A stretch of 64,000 bases of DNA from Atopsyche davidsoni (lineage: Eukaryota; Arthropoda; Insecta; Trichoptera; Hydrobiosidae), in assembly GCA_022113835.1 (NCBI GenBank), contig JAILWY010000010.1, positions 2,877,501 to 2,941,500 on the forward strand, written 5' to 3'. The position numbers and the translations under genes are program-made. The notes under the pieces are model-generated. The model was not told the DNA's origin. It ran no database searches and saw nothing but the letters and a program-made list of their open reading frames with translations. This document shows positions 59,401 through 64,000 of the stretch, piece by piece (position 1 is the stretch's first letter; each line of letters opens with the position of its first letter).

Positions 59401-59901
59401 TAATCGCGAGGGGTTGTCTTTCGTCAGGACTTGATTAATTATGACTGCAGTGCTGTTTGCGAGTTCCTAGACGGAGCGATCGGAGATACTTCCGGCAATG
59501 TATTTGTTGAGGTCGCTTTATCTCGCGTCCTGAAAGTGAGAAATTGTGTTTACAGTTGTAAATAATTGTCACCGTGTGCTTTATTTAGGTTTATTTTCAG
59601 TTAAAAAAAAATGAAATGTACAGCTGCCGCATTCCATTATAATGAAATTAATTTTATAAAAATAAAAAAAAACTTAATTGATGGATTTCACGATAGAGTG
59701 ATATTACATGTAAAGTTTCAGAGTGATAATTAACTTAATTACTGAAAGTTAACTAATAACTGTTTTAATAGAGCGTTTCGACGTTTGAAGGATTTGTCGG
59801 ACTTTTATTCTTCAAAACATATAACGACGTATTCTAGTCTTTCAAATATAAAAAATTATAAAAATAAAATCAAACTGTATAGTTTTGATAAAACAAATGT
59901 T
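56476..59901. other. AT-rich stretch with one GC-rich island and one long hairpin
   Basis: Island at 59,240-59,540. Hairpin at 57,457-57,517 is listed separately. No other supported feature; the 79-codon frame at 58,513-58,752 has no motif. Confidence 0.5.
57457..57517. ncRNA. miRNA-precursor-like hairpin, candidate only
   Basis: ACAATAT pairs with ATATTGT, AATA with TATT, and ACCAGCC with GGCTGGT, interrupted by one bulged C and one A/A mismatch. Five further base or wobble pairs extend the base. The loop is TGCTGAAGGCTG, and CAGCC/GGCTG gives an alternative register. About 23 pairs over 61 bases is within the range of animal miRNA precursors. I recognise no known miRNA seed, and AT-rich genomes produce such hairpins by chance. 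The strand is undetermined. Confidence 0.3.
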
Positions 59902-60142
59902 AAGAAATTCAATATTTTTGACTTGGTGGAATTCCATTTTAATATTTTTGGATAAAATACTTGAGTGATTTTCCACATTTTCGTTTTTATAAGTGACCGG
60001 TTTCGCAAACCTTTCACGTTGGCATTATCAAACACAGTGATAATGTTCTGTTTGATAATGCCAACGTGAAAGGTTGGCGAAACCGGTCACTAATAAAAAC
60101 GAAAATGTGGGAAATCACTCAAATATTTTATTTAAATGTATT
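59902..60142 (-). mobile_element. Palindromic element PE1, best-preserved copy
   Basis: Tail AAGAAATTCAATATTTTTGA at left, then arms of about 100 bases. The arm GTGACCGGTTTCGCAAACCT then TTCACGTTGGCATTATCAAA is answered by TTTGATAATGCCAACGTGAA then AGGTTGGCGAAACCGGTCAC. Flanked by AAAACAAATGTT (59,890-59,901) and AAAACAAATATT (60,143-60,154), 11 of 12 identical. Length 241 bases, no coding capacity. In single strand it would form a long, nearly perfect hairpin. Confidence 0.85.
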
Positions 60143-60154
60143 AAAACAAATATT

Positions 60155-62075
60155 AGTTTAAAAACAAATTGATGAATATAAGACATAAAGCAATGGAAGA
60201 AAAAAACTAACCTGGATGCGGAATTTACGCCAGTGTCTGGTAGTCGGGAGTGCAATTGAATTAGTAAGATTGGTTCAAGACAAACATATGTTCAGTAAAA
60301 TGGTCACTAACTTCTAGGGAGAAATACATGGAGAAGATAATAAAGCATGAAATTTTAATTAAATATCAACAAATAATATCGCTCATTTATTTATTTATTC
60401 ATTTATTAAAACTACTAAAGTAATATTTCGTTGCTTGTTTCAGTTTTAAGGTAGCACTTCGTGTTGAGAAAAATAGAAAACTCTCATTCCACGAACTTTT
60501 CGCTAGAAGAACAGACATCGGTTCTCGGCACTTGTCGGCAACTTTTATAAAGAAGACGTCATTTGAAAAAAATATACCAAGGAATTTAATATAATAAAAA
60601 TCTAGAATAGAAATAAAAATGTTATAATGGTATAAAAAATTTATACTAAGTTTCTGAAGATCAAAACTTAATGATTTTATTGATTGAAAAAGACATGCTT
60701 TATTATAAGTTTTTACCAATAAAAGTAATAATTCTAGATAAAAAATACACATTACTAAAAACTATGAATATTACAATACAAGTAAAACATTTTCGTTGTT
60801 GCGACATGAAAATTTAAGTAGGTTTTGGCAGAAATTATTTTTAAATGATTGTTTTTTGTGTGCTGATCTAATTGAAGTATTCTGTTGAAGATGGTCGGAC
60901 AGAAATTTTTAAATTCCTTAACACCCATGAAATCAAATCATCTGGAAATATTTAGTATATATAGGGATAGAAAATTACGAAAACTCCCATTGACAGTAAC
61001 TCCATTCGTCTCATTGACTAAATAATAGAATTTAACAACCTTGACAATTTTTTTTTATGCATATAGATTTATTTAAATTCATCTGGAACTTCGTAATAAA
61101 ACTACTATATAAGAATATGAGATGCAGCATCAGGCATGATGAAATATAAAATTTTCCTCTAAAACGGATGGTTTTGGATAAATAAATTTAATTTTATGTT
61201 AATAACACAAAGTTTTATTACCATCTGCACTCCGAGGTTTTACTGTTAGTTTTCAGCTGGTTCTGCTGCCAGTGCAAGCATATGGCAGAATATTGACAGT
61301 TATATTGAATCGAATTTAGAAACAGTTTCGGATGAAGATAAAATATGAGATTTTTCTTCGTAAAACGGAGTGCTTCTAAAATCACTCTCAAACGTACATT
61401 GAGCATATTCTATTTTAAAATACATGAATTTATTTTTTTCAGAGCTTTTGAAGTAAAAAAAAACCATAAGTGTTAAAGTGGAAACTTTGAAGATATTAGT
61501 TTGAATTCAATACTTAGCGACATTTCACTCAAATATACACCCCTTTTATAAAAAGCTAACAAAAATATTTATACCAATTGGTTTTGAGTATAATATATTT
61601 TAAATATCTTTTTAATAATTATTAAAAATTAAGTGATTAATTCCCCAAACAAATAAAAATACTTATAGATAATGAAGCTCAACTGGATTCTTGAAAAACA
61701 TATACCAAAATGAACATTTCTCTTTTTCATAGTTTTACACAAGCTCTAACATATTTCAAAATGGATAATTTAATACAAATATGACATAATATAATTAACA
61801 TTGACAAAGTTAGAACATGTAGAGATGTAAAATCAATTTAATTTTATACAAAACAATGTCTGGGTAATAAGCTAGATGTTACAAATAAAAAATAAATATG
61901 GGTGGGATTTAAAAGCTTGACACTGTACGAGTGACGCAAAGTGTGTTTTTCACATGATCACATGTATAAAAATGACGAAATACCCCTTGCACCTTAGAAT
62001 AAAAAAATGTGTTTGTTCAACAATATTTTTTTAGGTTAGTTGTGACGCGATTTCACACTTAGTATGCATTTTCAG
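60155..62075. other. AT-rich stretch with an R2-like patch
   Basis: 60,225-60,350 resembles R2 words (GAATTTACGCCAGTGTCTGG, ATATGTTCAGTAAAATGGTC). A 117-codon ATG-initiated minus frame (60,399-60,752) is low complexity for most of its length. Its GC-richer part (60,440-60,560) is also open on plus after a TTTCAG, and neither reading is recognised. Confidence 0.45.
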
Positions 62076-62294
62076 GTGTCAACAAAACCTGCCCATCCTG
62101 TGCGGCTGTGGCATTTCCGCGAATGCCTGCAGTCCCACGGAAACGCAGACAGCCTCGCTGGAGGCTACAGTAATTCCCTGCCTTGGGGAACGTGTCTCCC
62201 TAGCGAAGCCTTCTCTGCCATGCAGGCTCTTGCACCCGACCACTTCAACGAAGACACCACGACCGACAAAATAACTCATGCGAATAGAAAATAA
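62076..62294 (+). CDS. Candidate terminal coding exon, unidentified protein
   Basis: A pyrimidine-leaning TATGCATTTTCAG acceptor ends at 62,075. The in-frame sequence runs 72 codons to TAA (62,292-62,294). Codons favour C/G at third positions (TTC, AAC, GAC, CAC, CTG), unlike the AT-rich context, and the composition is protein-like (RLWHFRECLQSHG, SLPWGTCLPSEAFSAMQ, DHFNEDTTTDK). AATAAA follows at 62,307-62,312. An ATG at 62,064 is in frame but would lie across the acceptor. I do not recognise the family. All three plus frames are fairly open in this patch, and a 66-codon minus frame overlaps, so a chance frame in a GC-rich island is the main alternative. Confidence 0.35.
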   Translation: MSTKPAHPVRLWHFRECLQSHGNADSLAGGYSNSLPWGTCLPSEAFSAMQALAPDHFNEDTTTDKITHANRK

Positions 62295-62306
62295 TTCGCA
62301 GGTTGA

Positions 62307-62312
62307 AATAAA
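62307..62312 (+). promoter_or_regulatory. Possible polyadenylation signal AATAAA
   Basis: Twelve bases separate it from the stop of the candidate exon. This word is common in AT-rich DNA, so it supports the exon only in combination with the acceptor and codon use. Confidence 0.25.
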
Positions 62313-63406
62313 TATTCGCTTCTTACAGGGCGCCTCGCACAGTAAATTTGTAAATATTTTAAAAATCGGTAGTTCCGTTTATGTGTGGGGTGTTTCTCTT
62401 GTTTATGTAGAGCTTAGAAATAGAAGTATTGCAGGCTTTATTGCACTCTATATCCTCAGTTCTTTCATCAACCGTTTCTCCAAAGGCTGCCGTGCCGGTG
62501 GACATTAAATAGATCCTCCGAATAACTCTTCGCTCTAATACAGATGGTATTTAAATCTCCCGGCGGATCGCTAAAATTTCATTCGCTCTTCTTTGCGCAG
62601 AAGACGGAGTCGGATAGACGAAATTGATTTGGAAATTTCAAGCCACTCAGTATAATTAAATATCACAGATAAGTATTTAAGCCATCTCATCGGTGAGACC
62701 CATCAATCGACCAGTCGGGCTAAGCCTTCTTAAAGTGGTGACGCTTAGAAGAAAGAAGGATTTAGGAGAAAATTCCGGTTTGGTTTTTTTTTTTTTTTTT
62801 TAAACACTGAGGAACAAATCAATATCAAACTAACTAGGTAACGGCTGGGACGGAGACATATTTTCACATTGATCGGTATTTTTTTTTTTTTAAATTGATT
62901 GATTGAATAAATTTAAAACTCTTAAAAAAGTTTATTTTATACAATAAATAATAAATAGATCTTACTCTCTAAAAAAAAAAGATTTCACTTTCGAAAGTGT
63001 TTTCACTTTCACAATTAAAAGTCCTAATGTGGATTGCTAAAACGTATGATCTCTATATGGAACGAATTTTCTCTAATGCAGATCTCCTTGCAGAGTTCGG
63101 ATCGCAATTCGTAGAAGTTAGTCGGTCTTTTGAGAGTGCAATTGACTTGTTAATTGTTAGCTTTTGATATATATTACTACGAAATGGTTGATATGTTTAA
63201 GCTTCTACTAACAAGTACAAATGTGTGGAAAAGTGATATTTTGAAGATGGTAAACTGATCGTTTTCCCTTTGTTTTTAATATCTAATAAATGCCTAGGAA
63301 ACATACTTAAATAAATTAACAAATATTAATCGAAACCATGTAAAAAAAAATTGTATTTTGTAGTAAATGCGACAAACAAGAATATTATTATTTAGATTTA
63401 TTTAGG
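62313..63406. other. GC-rich to about 62.6 kb, then AT-rich
   Basis: The continuing island (to about 62,620) has a 76-codon plus frame (62,278-62,508) without motif. A T run lies at about 62,786-62,801. Nothing else recognised. Confidence 0.45.
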
Positions 63407-63524
63407 ACTTGGGTGTTATGTTACGTTATATTATCATATAATAATTAAAGTTCCTGAAGATGGCTCCGGCACTGGGATAGAAACGTTGTATAATCAAAAG
63501 TAAAACACAATGTAATACCCAAGT
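63407..63524 (+). mobile_element. Small element with inverted ends and hammerhead-like words
   Basis: ACTTGGGTGTTATG (63,407-63,420) is inverted at 63,507-63,524 (ACAATGTAATACCCAAGT). Between them CTGAAGATGGCTCCGGCACT and GAAACGTTG (CTGAAGA at 63,454-63,460; GAAAC at 63,480-63,484) give the same CUGANGA..GAAA arrangement as 34.8 kb, with a weaker middle stem. Probably a fragment of a retroelement terminal region. No coding part. Confidence 0.4.
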
Positions 63525-63942
63525 TAATCTAATGAAAAGGCCTGAAAACTCCACTTGCACTTTTCTTTCATTCCTAATTTACAAAGTATTTACTGTCAAT
63601 TTTAGTTTTAAAAAATATTATCTAGAATTCAAACAAAATTAATATTGAAGATATACATATATTTTTTAAAAGGTTTTTTAAGAAAGAGAAACTTGAGGGC
63701 ACGTGATATGAATAAATATAATATAAAATAAATAGGAATTTTACAGAAAAAATTACAGCATCACTAGAAAGATTCAAACATCAATCGTAGAAAACGTACA
63801 GAATATTTATATAATATAATATTTATTTATATAACTGTTCAATATAACATAAAGATTTGTATTACACCTCTGAATATTCAAGTGTGTATTTACAAATTAA
63901 TTTTATCTCGAAAACTTTTATATGGGGAACCTTTAACAGTAA

Positions 63943-64000
63943 TTGGATAATAATGATTATGTACATTTTTTCAAATATTGAAAATTGATTAAAGAATCTC
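63943..64000. repeat. Second copy of the 11 kb palindrome, cut by window end
   Basis: TTGGATAATAATGATTATGT then ACATTTTTTCAAATATTG and AAAATTGA match the left arm at 11,031-11,075. The right arm would lie beyond the window. Confidence 0.75.

Overview
The window is about 64 kb of AT-rich eukaryotic DNA, almost certainly from an insect or another arthropod. The basis is the mobile-element set: remnants of mariner and DUF4817-type Tc1/mariner transposases, a short hAT element, tRNA-derived SINE fragments and palindromic MITEs. There is no bacterial-style gene density, no rRNA and no intact tRNA gene. The order of insect cannot be fixed from sequence alone. No complete protein-coding gene is visible. 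The stretch looks like a long intron or a gene-poor intergenic region: short GC-rich islands of about 100-500 bases sit every few kilobases in an AT-rich background crowded with repeats.

Layout. 1-12 kb: the 3' part of a dispersed repeat (R2), a degenerate tandem repeat near 3.4 kb, a 274-279-base tandem repeat at 5.1-6.0 kb carrying a datable SINE insertion, an hAT element with a perfect 8-base target duplication (7.2-7.75 kb), a 180-190-base tandem repeat with a long AT microsatellite (8.8-9.4 kb), a protein-like open stretch on the minus strand (10.84-11.02 kb) and a 120-base palindrome. 12-35 kb: a frame-shifted mariner, several copies of a palindromic element flanked by 12-base duplications, two DUF4817 transposon 5' ends interrupted by inverted SINEs, a DUF4817 transposase 3' end near 34 kb, and many GC-rich islands.

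38-56 kb holds the most distinctive structure. A family of 1.0-1.4 kb units of three kinds (A, B, C) is arranged as A-B, A-B-C and A-C in three blocks separated by several kilobases of unrelated sequence. Every unit carries a 51-base core that is nearly invariant (46 of 51 columns identical in seven copies) inside diverged AT-rich flanks, with an upstream E-box/TATA-like motif at a roughly constant distance. I could not match it to a known element. A tandem non-coding RNA family, or a structured repeat under conversion or selection, are the main readings.

56-64 kb: a Met-less open stretch, a miRNA-precursor-like hairpin (57.46 kb), a well-formed palindromic element (59.9-60.1 kb), a candidate terminal coding exon with acceptor, stop and AATAAA (62.08-62.3 kb), a small element with hammerhead-like core words (63.4-63.5 kb), and the start of a second copy of the 11 kb palindrome at the window edge. 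If the 62 kb exon is real, much of the window may be its upstream intron. That is inference.
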